From positions 2,852,001-2,916,000 of the forward strand of contig NZ_OY762267.1 of assembly GCF_963665245.1 (NCBI RefSeq): 64,000 bases of DNA, in the 5' to 3' direction. The translations under genes and the position numbers were made by a program. Shown piece by piece: positions 19,602 to 28,436 of this stretch. A model generated the notes under the pieces. The model was given only the letters and a program-made list of their open reading frames with translations, was not told the DNA's origin and did not search any database. Within the stretch, counting starts at the first letter, position 1; every line of letters starts with the position of its first letter. The DNA is from an uncultured Paludibaculum sp. (GTDB taxonomy: Bacteria > Acidobacteriota > Terriglobia > Bryobacterales > Bryobacteraceae).

Positions 19602-21332
19602 CTAGATACAGTTTATTGCATTGGCTAATATGACCGCATCGCGCAGCTCTCCGCTATATATATAGAATTGCCAATGAAAAACTTTGGCGATCTCGGCGCC
19701 ACTAATAAGAAATGATAGCGCTCCTGTGGTCTTGTCCGCGCGTGCAGCAACCTGACTATATATATTGTTACGTATCAAATAGAGCTCGTCTGCGAGGCCG
19801 AGGAGTCCATTGGCGAGAGGAATAAATAGGGTCGCCGGGTGCAGAGCCGTCCATTCGAGGCGAGTTGCGACATTCTCTTGCCCACTTGGACAATATATAA
19901 GCCGAGGAGGAAATGACTCAATAGTAATTCCGGCGTTCGAGTCTGTCGCCTCAAACGACAGGTCGAGTAGTTGGAGATTCTCGTTTATTGAAATAGTATT
20001 GATGACTCCATCTCCCCCGACAAGCGTTGCTTTGCAAAATGGGCTCGCGGTTGCGGGGATTTCACTCGCCTGCGCCAGAGTACACAGCGATACTCCGCTG
20101 TCGGGAACTGTTAGTCCTTGGTCATTTAGCGTCTGGCGCAATCTGTCAGTAAACTTGAAGACGTCTTCTGCGTAGCTTGGCGAAAATCTTACTTCGCTAG
20201 ATGTTGGACTCCATCCCAACGAGTCACTTGACTCTGCCATAAGCTGCAGCGTCCACAGACGATCAACTTCATCAGTGAGCTGACTCGGCACGGCAACAGG
20301 GTGAATCGCTCTGATTTGCTCTTCGAGAAGGACGAGCTCTTGCCGCGATCGCCACGCTAATGCGAGTATTCCGGTGTCGTTCTCCCACGGCTTGGCTTGC
20401 TTGCCCATCCATGTATACACACCTTCGCTTCGTTGGGAGTTCCAACTGCCCTCTATAACTGGAGGCAACGAAGGAAGAGTTTGTAGATTGATCGCGTCGG
20501 CGTACTCGGCAAGCGTTCTGAACTCACAACCATTTTCAAGATAGGTATTGACGAGCCACTCAAACATCTCCGTCCACGCTGAATTGGAGAAGAAGTTGTC
20601 CCAGTCACCAGGATCGGCAGGCATGCACGCATGATGCCCACTACCTAAGTGATACCACCCCCACTCGTTCGTCGAGAATGCAGCTTGTCGAATAGCGGGG
20701 AGATTAACCTCAGCTCTCGCAAAACGATAGGTAAAACGTTGAGCCATTCCCCGGGGTAGCTTTCCCGTGCGAGACAGCGCGGCAAGTTCATTTACGAGAT
20801 GATTCGATCCGACTATCACTCGGACGTCATCGAGTCGATAGGCGGTGTTTACGTTTACGTCTCCAGAGAAATACGAAATATAATCGTCTTTGCAGACAAC
20901 AGCGTCAAAACATGATGACAACGTGCCAAGGCCAGCTCCGAAAAAGGCCTCTTGCGCGAAGAAGATTCTCGATATAGGCAAGCCGAGGCTCTGAAGGCAT
21001 TTGCGATTCAGCTCGATGCTCTTTACCAGGTCCCTTCTAGGGAATGCGACCCACAAACTCGGCGAGTATGTAGAAGACACAAGCTCGAGCTGTCCTGCCT
21101 CGATTAGCCGCCGCATTCTGCGAACCAGCATGGGGTCGAATTGATTGATAAATTCAAGTCCGCTGCCGGACATCTCAAAGCTAACACGCCACCTGGGGTT
21201 GCGCTCCAGAATTGAGAGAAATGGGCCGATAGTCTGAATTCTATAGCGATGGTACCCCGCAACATCCCCTGCCACATACTGCACGTTGAAATGAAAGAGT
21301 CCGACCAAGTATCTACATGCACTACTTATCAA
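19602..21332 (-). CDS. GH57-like (beta/alpha)7-barrel protein, horizontally acquired
   Basis: 576 aa. The N-terminal ~300 residues resemble glycoside hydrolase 57/38-type polysaccharide deacetylase-like barrels: YLVGLFHFNVQYVAGD, RWRVSFEMSGSGLEFI, LIEAGQLELVSSTYSPSLWVAFP, FFAQEAFFGAGL; the rest looks beta-rich. GH57 enzymes act on alpha-glucans, but substrate and catalytic residues cannot be fixed here. Start is TTG 21332 in the open frame, tentative. GC content is clearly lower than in the flanks, suggesting transfer. Lies 78 nt downstream of the TlpA-like gene on the same strand and is probably co-transcribed with it. Confidence 0.6.
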   Translation of the reverse strand: MISSACRYLVGLFHFNVQYVAGDVAGYHRYRIQTIGPFLSILERNPRWRVSFEMSGSGLEFINQFDPMLVRRMRRLIEAGQLELVSSTYSPSLWVAFPRRDLVKSIELNRKCLQSLGLPISRIFFAQEAFFGAGLGTLSSCFDAVVCKDDYISYFSGDVNVNTAYRLDDVRVIVGSNHLVNELAALSRTGKLPRGMAQRFTYRFARAEVNLPAIRQAAFSTNEWGWYHLGSGHHACMPADPGDWDNFFSNSAWTEMFEWLVNTYLENGCEFRTLAEYADAINLQTLPSLPPVIEGSWNSQRSEGVYTWMGKQAKPWENDTGILALAWRSRQELVLLEEQIRAIHPVAVPSQLTDEVDRLWTLQLMAESSDSLGWSPTSSEVRFSPSYAEDVFKFTDRLRQTLNDQGLTVPDSGVSLCTLAQASEIPATASPFCKATLVGGDGVINTISINENLQLLDLSFEATDSNAGITIESFPPRLIYCPSGQENVATRLEWTALHPATLFIPLANGLLGLADELYLIRNNIYSQVAARADKTTGALSFLISGAEIAKVFHWQFYIYSGELRDAVILANAINCI

Positions 21333-21410
21333 GATAGATATCTCTCTATTGTGTGGCGTGACATGGCATCAATTGCAGGAGGGCGGGAGCCACACTGGTA
21401 TCTCGAACGA

Positions 21411-22043
21411 TCACGGGACATGGCCTGAGGCGTCGTATGCTGCGGGCGCCATAACTTCTGAGTCGGTCCAGGGTTGACGCCCAACCCAGCTTTTTGTCAC
21501 GACTCCTGCTGCGTCAACTACAAACATTTGAGGAACCAAATCGAGGCCGAGCCCGCGATAGGTACGGTAGAGAGGATCCGCGATCACCTCCTGAGGTGGT
21601 AGGGCGTGCGCAGTTGAATACGTGCGGGTCGCCGCTACACCACCTCGGCTTACCCATAACACGCCCCAACTGCCTTCGTCTCGCAACTTCCGTGTGAGCT
21701 CCTTCCACTGAGGCTGATTCGCTTTACAGGTCGGACAATTCGGAGAAATGGTGACGACGAGGTAGCGCTTCTTTGCCTTGGAGGAAAAAACAAAATTCCG
21801 CAGTCTCCCTTCAAGATCCAATCCCATCAATGTTCCAATTCGCGTGCCCGGTTGTACGAGAGGCTCCTTCCGGATGATCCGCAGTGCTTGGTTCTGACGC
21901 ATCAACAGGACATTCTGCGTCAGGACACCGAAGCCAATCAGCACGAGAGCCCTTCCCACCCATACGCTGATTGGCGTATCTGCCGTTCTTGACCACATAC
22001 TGTGTAATGATGCTGACATTAGATTGCTCCATGCGAGCCGCAC
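21411..22043 (-). CDS. membrane-anchored TlpA/MauD-like thioredoxin protein
   Basis: 210 aa. One N-terminal membrane helix (~28-45) anchors a periplasmic thioredoxin-fold domain: YLVVTISPNCPTCKANQPQW carries redox Cys103-x-x-Cys106 and VPQMFVVDAAGVV the cis-Pro region. Such proteins reduce or form disulfides in exported partners. The divergently encoded Cys-rich peptide at 22251 is an obvious candidate substrate (inference, by analogy with MauD and the Cys-rich MauA). In-frame ATG 22019 is an alternative start. Lower GC than the genome average, like its downstream GH57-like neighbour. Confidence 0.72.
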   Translation of the reverse strand: MRLAWSNLMSASLHSMWSRTADTPISVWVGRALVLIGFGVLTQNVLLMRQNQALRIIRKEPLVQPGTRIGTLMGLDLEGRLRNFVFSSKAKKRYLVVTISPNCPTCKANQPQWKELTRKLRDEGSWGVLWVSRGGVAATRTYSTAHALPPQEVIADPLYRTYRGLGLDLVPQMFVVDAAGVVTKSWVGRQPWTDSEVMAPAAYDASGHVP

Positions 22044-22060
22044 GGCGGCATTGACGCCAA

Positions 22061-22211
22061 ACGTCTAGCACATGCAGGGAAGTGTACAAAGTAAGTGCTT
22101 TGCAGTCAAGACGAAAAACGAGTTGATTTTCTCTTGACAATGTTTAGCACATAAGATAGCTTTCCTGAGGGCGCAGTGTTTGTGGCGCCGCTTTCGTCAC
22201 ACGTCTAGCAC
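22061..22211. repeat. 11-bp direct repeats in divergent intergenic region
   Basis: ACGTCTAGCAC occurs at 22061-22071 and again at 22201-22211, 140 bp apart, flanking the region between the TlpA-like gene and the Cys-rich peptide gene; TTTAGCACA at 22143-22151 is a partial third copy. Could be regulator sites or insertion scars. Confidence 0.5.
22134..22162 (+). promoter_or_regulatory. candidate promoter of Cys-rich peptide gene
   Basis: TTGACA at 22134-22139, a perfect -35, with TAGCTT at 22157-22162 after a 17-nt spacer. The -10 is weak. The leader to ATG 22251 would be ~80 nt. Confidence 0.5.
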
Positions 22212-22250
22212 CCCATTGGCACAAAGTACGAGAAGAAAGGAACACTCGAC

Positions 22251-22502
22251 ATGAACGATCGTTCGCGTTGGCTTGCACCGATTGCAAAAACGGCTCTTGG
22301 AGTTGGCCTGACGCTCACTTTTGCAGCTACCAGCGCCGTCACAGCGCTCGGCGAAGACTGGTGGGGCAATCAGTGCCGAGGAATCCTCGGCTCTTGCCAT
22401 AACTACGACACTTGCGAAGCGAGCGACGGTGGTTCAGGTTGTTGCTTGAGCTCACAGGGGTGTTCTTGTGTGGCCGTGAATGGCTCGTGCCCGACGTGCT
22501 GA
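22251..22502 (+). CDS. secreted cysteine-rich peptide, unknown function
   Basis: 83 aa. Residues 1-34 form a signal peptide (positively charged start, hydrophobic ALGVGLTLTFAATSAVTA, cleavage near ALG-ED). The ~48-residue mature part starts EDWWGNQC and has nine Cys (QC, SC, TC, GCC, GC, SC, SC, TC) with Gly/Ser/Asn linkers. This looks like a disulfide-knotted or metal-binding peptide. AAAGGAA precedes the ATG. Divergent from the TlpA-like thioredoxin, a likely folding partner. The family is not recognised; toxin, bacteriocin-like peptide or electron-transfer subunit are possibilities. Confidence 0.7.
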   Translation: MNDRSRWLAPIAKTALGVGLTLTFAATSAVTALGEDWWGNQCRGILGSCHNYDTCEASDGGSGCCLSSQGCSCVAVNGSCPTC

Positions 22503-22527
22503 ACATCTGATGCTCAGTGTCGGTGTT

Positions 22528-22570
22528 TGCCTCGCCGCGCGAAGCGAGACGTGGGAAGGGCGGCGAGGCA
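22528..22570 (+). terminator. perfect 11-bp stem after Cys-rich peptide gene
   Basis: TGCCTCGCCGC (22528-22538) pairs exactly with GCGGCGAGGCA (22560-22570) across a 21-nt loop, 25 nt past the stop. No T-run follows, so it may be an RNA-stabilising stem instead of an intrinsic terminator. Confidence 0.5.
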
Positions 22571-22646
22571 TCCGTGTAAGCTCGATGGCGCCTGTGCTTC
22601 GGTATTGCTAACACTAAATCATCCTCGTTGCTACGAATCCTTAAAT

Positions 22647-24191
22647 ATGCCGTATTCGGGCTTATTATGCGCGTGCCTTTTCTGTTCGTCGTTACATGGG
22701 AGCTCGGCGAGCGTCCTCGATTCGATTTCGAATCGTCCGATTACAGGCGCGTTGATCCGAGTAACCGATAACCAGTCGCCCAAACTAGAGGGGGAGACTG
22801 ACGACCGCGGAGAGGTTGACTTGTCCATGCTCGCTCCGGGACTGTATCGTGTCAACGCCAGCTGCAGTGGCTACGCGGATCTGTCAGACCCGCTAGATCA
22901 CGGCCATGCCCTGTCGGTGCCCAGCCGCGGCGAGGCATACGTTCAGATCCGACTCACTCCGACTGCTGCCATGGGGGGGGTGGTCACGCGTGAGGCTGGC
23001 GGCCCGGCGAGGAACATTAGAGTGATCGCCCTGTCGCGACGCTTGGATCGCGGTGCGGTGCAGTGGGTGTCGACGGGAAACCCGGTGTGGACCGATGACC
23101 GCGGGCAGTACCGGCTGTATGGGCTGCCGCCCGGGCACTATGCCGTTGCCGCCATAGCGGGCGAGGACGCGCCGGACGGGCGCGTATTCCTACCAGTGTT
23201 TTCGCCCGGAGCTACCCATCCTCGTGAGGCCAAAGTGATGGCAGTTCAGGCCGGAGAGACTTGGACGCAAGCTGATGTGACTCTGCCCAAGGGCGCCAGT
23301 GGAGCGATCCTCGGTGTAGTTTCCGGGATTCCCGAGAACTGGCAGGGGAGGCGCGCTGCAGTCACACTTGCCATGGCCGACCCCGTGGCAATAGCACTCA
23401 CGACGGTACTGACGGATGCGAAGGGAGCGTTCACGATGCCTAGCGTTCCCCCGGGCGATTACCAGATGAGGGCTTGGGGCCCAATAACCGGGATGGGAGA
23501 TGGCGGACCAGTTGCGGGGCCGCACGCGCTCGCGACGGCCAGCCAAGTGCATGTCGAAGCAGGTTCCACGAGCCAAGTGGATCTCCCCCTCCGGAGGCTG
23601 GTGACTGTGCAGGGGCGACTCGCTATCGATGCTTCCGGTCCTGTTGCAGACAAATGCGGAAGCCCCGTCCGGTTCCAGCTTCACTCCATGGATGGATGGC
23701 CGGACGCCTGGTCGTCCCACATATCCATCGACGGCGACAGATTCATCGTCACTGGGCTGCCCGCCGGCCGATATCGCGTCGAACTGGACGATTCCCAAGG
23801 CCCCTGCCGGTTGACCGAGGTTCGCGTGGGCGATATGATCTCTGGACCGGCAAGCATTCTGCTGGATGGGTCCGCCCATCTAGCCATGGTTCTGAGTGGA
23901 GGCCGTGGATCCGTCACCGGAATCGTGACCACCGCGAGCGGGCACATCGCTTCAGGCTGGGTGGCCTTAGTCTCCGACGAGGTACGACGCGCTGCGCGGT
24001 TGACGCGCCTGGATGCCGACGGGCACTACCGATTCGACAGTGTTTCACCGGGACCATATCTTGTGGTGTCGGTTGGCGCGATGGAATCCCTCGACTATCT
24101 TGACCCCGTTGCTGCCCATGCGTTGGGCGCCTTGCCTGTTATTGTCGAAACGAATCGGACCGTAAACGCGAACGTAAGGAGCGCCCAGTGA
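22647..24191 (+). CDS. secreted carboxypeptidase-regulatory-like domain protein
   Basis: 514 aa from ATG 22647, which begins a signal peptide (MPYSGLLCACLFCSSLHGSSA). It contains at least four beta-sandwich repeats of the carboxypeptidase regulatory-like/SpaA type, each with a (D)DRGxYRLxGLPPGHY- or DAKGAFTMPSVPPGDY-like loop. Acidobacteria have many such proteins; they bind ligands or act as surface scaffolds rather than enzymes. The longer frame from 22527 crosses the hairpin above and is unlikely. Its stop overlaps the next gene by 4 nt (GTGA), so the two are translationally coupled. Confidence 0.72.
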   Translation: MPYSGLLCACLFCSSLHGSSASVLDSISNRPITGALIRVTDNQSPKLEGETDDRGEVDLSMLAPGLYRVNASCSGYADLSDPLDHGHALSVPSRGEAYVQIRLTPTAAMGGVVTREAGGPARNIRVIALSRRLDRGAVQWVSTGNPVWTDDRGQYRLYGLPPGHYAVAAIAGEDAPDGRVFLPVFSPGATHPREAKVMAVQAGETWTQADVTLPKGASGAILGVVSGIPENWQGRRAAVTLAMADPVAIALTTVLTDAKGAFTMPSVPPGDYQMRAWGPITGMGDGGPVAGPHALATASQVHVEAGSTSQVDLPLRRLVTVQGRLAIDASGPVADKCGSPVRFQLHSMDGWPDAWSSHISIDGDRFIVTGLPAGRYRVELDDSQGPCRLTEVRVGDMISGPASILLDGSAHLAMVLSGGRGSVTGIVTTASGHIASGWVALVSDEVRRAARLTRLDADGHYRFDSVSPGPYLVVSVGAMESLDYLDPVAAHALGALPVIVETNRTVNANVRSAQ

Positions 24192-25801
24192 GACGTCGCC
24201 GGTTTGCTCGATCCGTCGTCGGCCTGACCGTCCTTTTTGCGATGGCCAATCTGAGCCAGAATACCGCGCGAAGTTCGCCGACACAGGAGAATTGGACCGT
24301 GAGCGGCACGGTGACCGATGAGTCCGGACCCGCAGAGGCGCTGTTTGTGAGCATCTCTGGTCCCCAATCCATTCGACCGATGCGGACGGATGAGCAGGGC
24401 CGGTATTCGTTTCAGGGTGGTGAGCCGGGGCTGTACACCATTCGCGTCCAGAAGCGTGGCGGTGGGGGTGAGCCGGCTCCGCGGTTTGTGCGATTGGTCG
24501 CTGGGCTCCGTCTGATTCATGTGGATTTCCGGATACCTCAAGGTGGCGTGGTTTCCGGGCAGGTGCTGGACGAGATGAAACGGCCGGTGGAGGGCCTTCT
24601 AGTGACGGCGTTTGCCAAGTCCGCAGACGGTGCCGGTTTGCGGCTCTCGCCAAAGGGCCTGGATAAAACGAACGACCGCGGCGAGTACCGCATTCCGGGT
24701 CTGCCGGACGGGCGCTACGTGATCGCAGCTCGCATGCGGCCACTCGCCGTGCGCAATCGACTCACCGCCACATCTGGGGCTGCGCGGATGACGTATCCCG
24801 CACTCACGTTGTATCCGGCGGGCCGATCGCTGCTCTCCGCCTTGGCCGTGGAACTGCGTTCCGGCGAGGAGAAACATGGGATCGATCTCACCGTGCAGAA
24901 GGAGCCTGCCCACTGCATCGACTTCCAAGTGAGCGGAGCGGTGTCCGATCCGCACGAGCCCGTGTCGGTGTACCTTAACCTGAAGGAGTGGGTTGGTGCC
25001 GACGGCCCCATTCTCGCCGAGGGCCCTTTGACTCCCGGCGCACCCCAGCAGGTATGCGGATTGGCGCCGGGCGAATATCGGCTGCACGCCTACAGCTTCA
25101 CGAAGCACGGCTCGCGAGGAATCGGCTACGGCGGCGCGCTGGCGATTGTGGGTAAGGAGGACGCGGATTTAGGCGTTGTCCCGATTCTGCCGGCAGGCGC
25201 GCTTCGGGGGACAGTCACAGTAAAGGATGGCAAGCCGGATCAGGGAATTCCGGCAGGTGTGCGGATCCGGCTGATACGGCGCGGGCGGGACTTAATGGCG
25301 AATGACACGCTTGCCGGGCCCGTCTCGCCCGACGGCGCGGTCGCCTTGGAGCACGTATACGCTTCCGAATACGGCGTTCAAGTGGACGGGCTGCCCGATG
25401 GCTACTACGTCCACAGCGCAATGCAGCAGGGCAAGGACGTACAAGGTGGCGGTCTCTTTCCTGCCAACGGGCCGCTTGTCGTTGTGCTGGGCGCCGACGG
25501 GCCGACGGTGCGTGGGCACGTGCAGGACGAGGCCGGCAAGCCGGTGCCGGACTCGTTCGTTTGTCTTTTGCCCCGGGATGGCGGCAAGGCGGTGGTCGTG
25601 CCCGGCGATCAGGACGGCGTCTATTCAATCTCCTCGGGCATCAGAGCAGGTGACTACCGTATCGTTGCACTCACGGGGCTGTATGAGGCGGAGCGACAGT
25701 CGCCCGAGGCCGTGGACGCCTACACCGGGAAAGCGGCTCCGCTCCACCTCGGAGCCCGGGCGACACGGACGCTCGATCTCAAAGCGCAGCAAGCCCGCTG
25801 A
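24188..25801 (+). CDS. secreted carboxypeptidase-regulatory-like domain protein
   Basis: 537 aa, GTG start 24188 overlapping the previous stop. N-terminal signal sequence (MRRRRFARSVVGLTVLFAMANL). Repeated beta-sandwich motifs: RTDEQGRYSFQGGEPGLYTI, TNDRGEYRIPGLPDGRYV, and VRGHVQDEAGKPVPDSFV near the C-terminus. Paralog-like partner of the preceding gene; the pair probably works together at the cell surface. No catalytic motif is visible. Confidence 0.72.
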   Translation: MRRRRFARSVVGLTVLFAMANLSQNTARSSPTQENWTVSGTVTDESGPAEALFVSISGPQSIRPMRTDEQGRYSFQGGEPGLYTIRVQKRGGGGEPAPRFVRLVAGLRLIHVDFRIPQGGVVSGQVLDEMKRPVEGLLVTAFAKSADGAGLRLSPKGLDKTNDRGEYRIPGLPDGRYVIAARMRPLAVRNRLTATSGAARMTYPALTLYPAGRSLLSALAVELRSGEEKHGIDLTVQKEPAHCIDFQVSGAVSDPHEPVSVYLNLKEWVGADGPILAEGPLTPGAPQQVCGLAPGEYRLHAYSFTKHGSRGIGYGGALAIVGKEDADLGVVPILPAGALRGTVTVKDGKPDQGIPAGVRIRLIRRGRDLMANDTLAGPVSPDGAVALEHVYASEYGVQVDGLPDGYYVHSAMQQGKDVQGGGLFPANGPLVVVLGADGPTVRGHVQDEAGKPVPDSFVCLLPRDGGKAVVVPGDQDGVYSISSGIRAGDYRIVALTGLYEAERQSPEAVDAYTGKAAPLHLGARATRTLDLKAQQAR

Positions 25802-25874
25802 CGAGACCTCAGAATAGTGCCTGCCCGCCCCCAAGGTACGGGGAGGCACAGAAACATCTAGGATACTATGCGGA

Positions 25875-25899
25875 TTCCGAACTGACCGGCAGTTCGGAA
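25875..25899. repeat. REP-like perfect hairpin
   Basis: TTCCGAACTG-accgg-CAGTTCGGAA is a perfect 10-bp inverted repeat with a 5-nt loop, ~75 nt after the stop at 25801. It may act as terminator, but its nearness to a RAYT transposase remnant at 26,058 suggests a REP-type element. Confidence 0.55.
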
Positions 25900-26057
25900 C
25901 TCGAAATCGCAATGAGGGGAAGCGCAGCTTGGGGGACGGGAGAGAGGACGGGGTGGAGTGACCCCCAAAATTGAGACACGGCCAAAGGGGACGCCCCGTC
26001 CCACCTCGATTCTCCCTGGGATTCCGGCAGCCCAAACGGCACTCTACCATCAGAACG

Positions 26058-26177
26058 CCTCGGATTGCGCGTTTCGTTGCGCCGGGCGTGGCGCACCACA
26101 TCACCCTGCGTGGAACCGCGCGTCAGTTCGTCTTTCGCACACGAGCGGATCGCCTCGCCTACCTCAACCTCCTGAGA
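26058..26177 (+). pseudogene. N-terminal remnant of REP-associated tyrosine transposase
   Basis: PRIARFVAPGVAHHITLRGT, ARQFVFRTRADRLAYLNLLR is the conserved N-terminus of RAYT (Y1_Tnp, IS200-like) proteins, including the HHI motif (cf. HUH). The catalytic Tyr part is missing; what follows to 26,414 has no coding signal. It shows that REP/RAYT elements have been active in this genome. Confidence 0.65.
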
Positions 26178-26414
26178 CCGGCCCCACCCCACCGGACGTC
26201 CCGTCTTCCACTGCCCATGCTCTTCTACTCCCGGTTTCTCTCCCACCAGTCTGACTCAGAAATCCCCGGCGGAAATCGCAATCAGCGCGGGCGCCCTCAG
26301 CCGCACCCGCCGGGTCGGCGCGCGGCCGGACGACAGATGGCCAGCGACGGTGACGGCTGCGGCGCGGCAGGTCCTCACGCCTCAACTTGGTCGTCAAACT
26401 TCAGGGACAGGACT
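26178..26414. other. non-coding stretch after RAYT remnant
   Basis: Pro/Arg-rich open frames only; no protein family, RNA or repeat was recognised before the convergent gene end at 26415. Confidence 0.4.
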
Positions 26415-28247
26415 CTACTCGCGCGCCACGTCCACCACCACCTCAGCCGTTCCGGTCTGCTTGCCCACGGTCACCGTGACTGGCAAGTAATAGCGGCCGT
26501 CCACCACCTGTTCATCGGCCCACACTTCCATCGTCATGCTGTGAGAGTCTCTGAATCGCGAAGTGCGCACTGGTTTGATCACAAGCCCCTTAGGCACCCT
26601 CATGACCTGAAAGGTCGCCTCCTCGGTCGCGCTGGAGTTCACGGTCAATTCCGCCATCGCGAACTGACCTGATCCCACCCGGGCAATCATCCCCGACCAA
26701 ACCGCAAGTCCCACTCGCTTGGCGAACGTCGCGGGCTGGAGTGTCAGCTTCGTCTCGCGAGTAACGCCCTGCTCCTGCCCAGTGGAGCCGCAGGCGATGT
26801 GCCCCCGGAAAACCCAGTTCACTGTGCCTGAGTTGCCGACGACGCTGCCAGGAAACACCAACGACAACGTCGATTGGCCCGCGGGCAGCCAGGCGTGCTC
26901 CGCAATAGTCGAAGTCTGCGCGCCTTCACCTGCAATTTGGCCATCCCAATTGCAGTTCCTCCCGGGCACATCCACCGGCCAGAGCACCTCCAGAGTCTGG
27001 AACCGGCCCTGGGCGTTCGGTCGTACCCCTCGCGCAGTCGCCGCTCCGCTGGCGTGCTTACCCTCCGCTTTGGGTGGCACCGCGGTGACCACATCCACCA
27101 CCACCGTGCCAGTCCCTCTCAAATTACCCGACACTGCCTCCACGTCAACGTAATAGCGGCCCGGCACCATCTGCGCACCTGCAGCTACCTCTAGCGTGGC
27201 CCCGGACACTGTCGCCCTCAGTCCGCTGGGGACGCTCTTTAGTCGATACTGAACCGGACCGGCGGCCCGCCCGCGAACCTCCAGGTCGGCCACTGCCCAA
27301 CCAAAGTCCTTGCCTACGGTCGCGCGCATCATGAACTGCGAAATCACCGGCAGCGGCGTGTCCCACGCCTCAAATGCCTCGGGCTGCACTCGCAGTGGTA
27401 CGAATGCCGACGGCGCCTCCGCCGTACTGTCCTCACAGTTCACAGTTCCCATGAACGACGACTCGCTGCTGGTTTCCTTCGCCCACGCGCCGGCGTCAAA
27501 TTCAAAGACGAACCGGCTGCGGCCTGGCTGGATTTCGCCGCCCTGCAGTAGGCGGGCTTCCGCATTGCCCACACTCAGGTCGCCTGACCAGCCGCAACGC
27601 CCCCCCTCCGTGACCGCCTCCCAAACCACCTCCAGAGCCCGGAACTTCCCAGTCTTTCCCCTGCGGATCGGCCGCAGGCGGACCGTTTCCTCCCCATACA
27701 CTGAGCCCCGATCCCATCCATCCCGCCGGTACGCCGCGGTCTTCACAGGCCCCACCTCCCCTCGGACGAGAGGCCCGAAGCCGTTCCCCTCGCGCAGATG
27801 CATCTGCAGATACCTGATCGTGAAAGGACCGTCCTTAAGTACCGCCCACAGCCGCTTCGCCGGCACTGACGCGGTCAGCTTCTTCTGAGAGCCAGCCGGA
27901 AGTGTCGCGTCTCCCAGGCCCATCACCAGGGCACCACCTGCATCCTCCAATGCGAATCGGATCTCGTACTCACCCGGCTTCACGACGTTGAGAGTGGCGA
28001 TGATCTCCAACCGGTCCGGCCGCCCGTTTCCGTTGTCATCAACAGCCCGCTCGGTGATGGACACCAAAGTGGCTACTGCCGGTTCCGGCATCCTCACACC
28101 CGACTGCTGGGCCCGCAGCGAATAACCAGTGCAGCTCAAGCAGACTATCGCCAAAGCAGAAAAGCAGCGCACACTCCGAATATTCGGCGGATTCCTCTTT
28201 GTTCTGTAGCTTGCAAAGCGGGCAACGATGTTACCTCGACCTGGCAC
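26415..28247 (-). CDS. secreted protein of unknown function, internally repeated
   Basis: 610 aa. After an N-terminal basic stretch comes a signal sequence (SALAIVCLSCTGYSLRAQ). A DDNGNGRPDRLEI segment resembles a calcium-binding dockerin/EF-type loop. Two related beta-rich units occur: RPIRRGKTGKFRALEVVWEA...CGWSGD and RPNAQGRFQTLEVLWPV...CNWDGQ, each followed by an xxPGRYYVDVxA / VDGRYYLPVTV strand, so the protein is a tandem duplication. No enzyme motif. Start is uncertain: GTG 28247 gives a long n-region; GTG 28172 (MRCFSALAIV) would give a classic signal peptide. Confidence 0.6.
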   Translation of the reverse strand: MPGRGNIVARFASYRTKRNPPNIRSVRCFSALAIVCLSCTGYSLRAQQSGVRMPEPAVATLVSITERAVDDNGNGRPDRLEIIATLNVVKPGEYEIRFALEDAGGALVMGLGDATLPAGSQKKLTASVPAKRLWAVLKDGPFTIRYLQMHLREGNGFGPLVRGEVGPVKTAAYRRDGWDRGSVYGEETVRLRPIRRGKTGKFRALEVVWEAVTEGGRCGWSGDLSVGNAEARLLQGGEIQPGRSRFVFEFDAGAWAKETSSESSFMGTVNCEDSTAEAPSAFVPLRVQPEAFEAWDTPLPVISQFMMRATVGKDFGWAVADLEVRGRAAGPVQYRLKSVPSGLRATVSGATLEVAAGAQMVPGRYYVDVEAVSGNLRGTGTVVVDVVTAVPPKAEGKHASGAATARGVRPNAQGRFQTLEVLWPVDVPGRNCNWDGQIAGEGAQTSTIAEHAWLPAGQSTLSLVFPGSVVGNSGTVNWVFRGHIACGSTGQEQGVTRETKLTLQPATFAKRVGLAVWSGMIARVGSGQFAMAELTVNSSATEEATFQVMRVPKGLVIKPVRTSRFRDSHSMTMEVWADEQVVDGRYYLPVTVTVGKQTGTAEVVVDVARE

Positions 28248-28436
28248 TTTCTCCGCTCGAATTCATCCATTTTTGTCTACATTCAAGACAATGGGGAGCA
28301 CTCCAAGCCAGCAACCGCTGGTAGCTCAGCGCCGCCAAAGACAGGTTGGTTTGCTCGCGAAGTGGAGAGCGCCGCATATAGCCCCGCAACCACCTACAGC
28401 ACACATGCCCCCGAATCCCAACATGAAGATTCTTTG

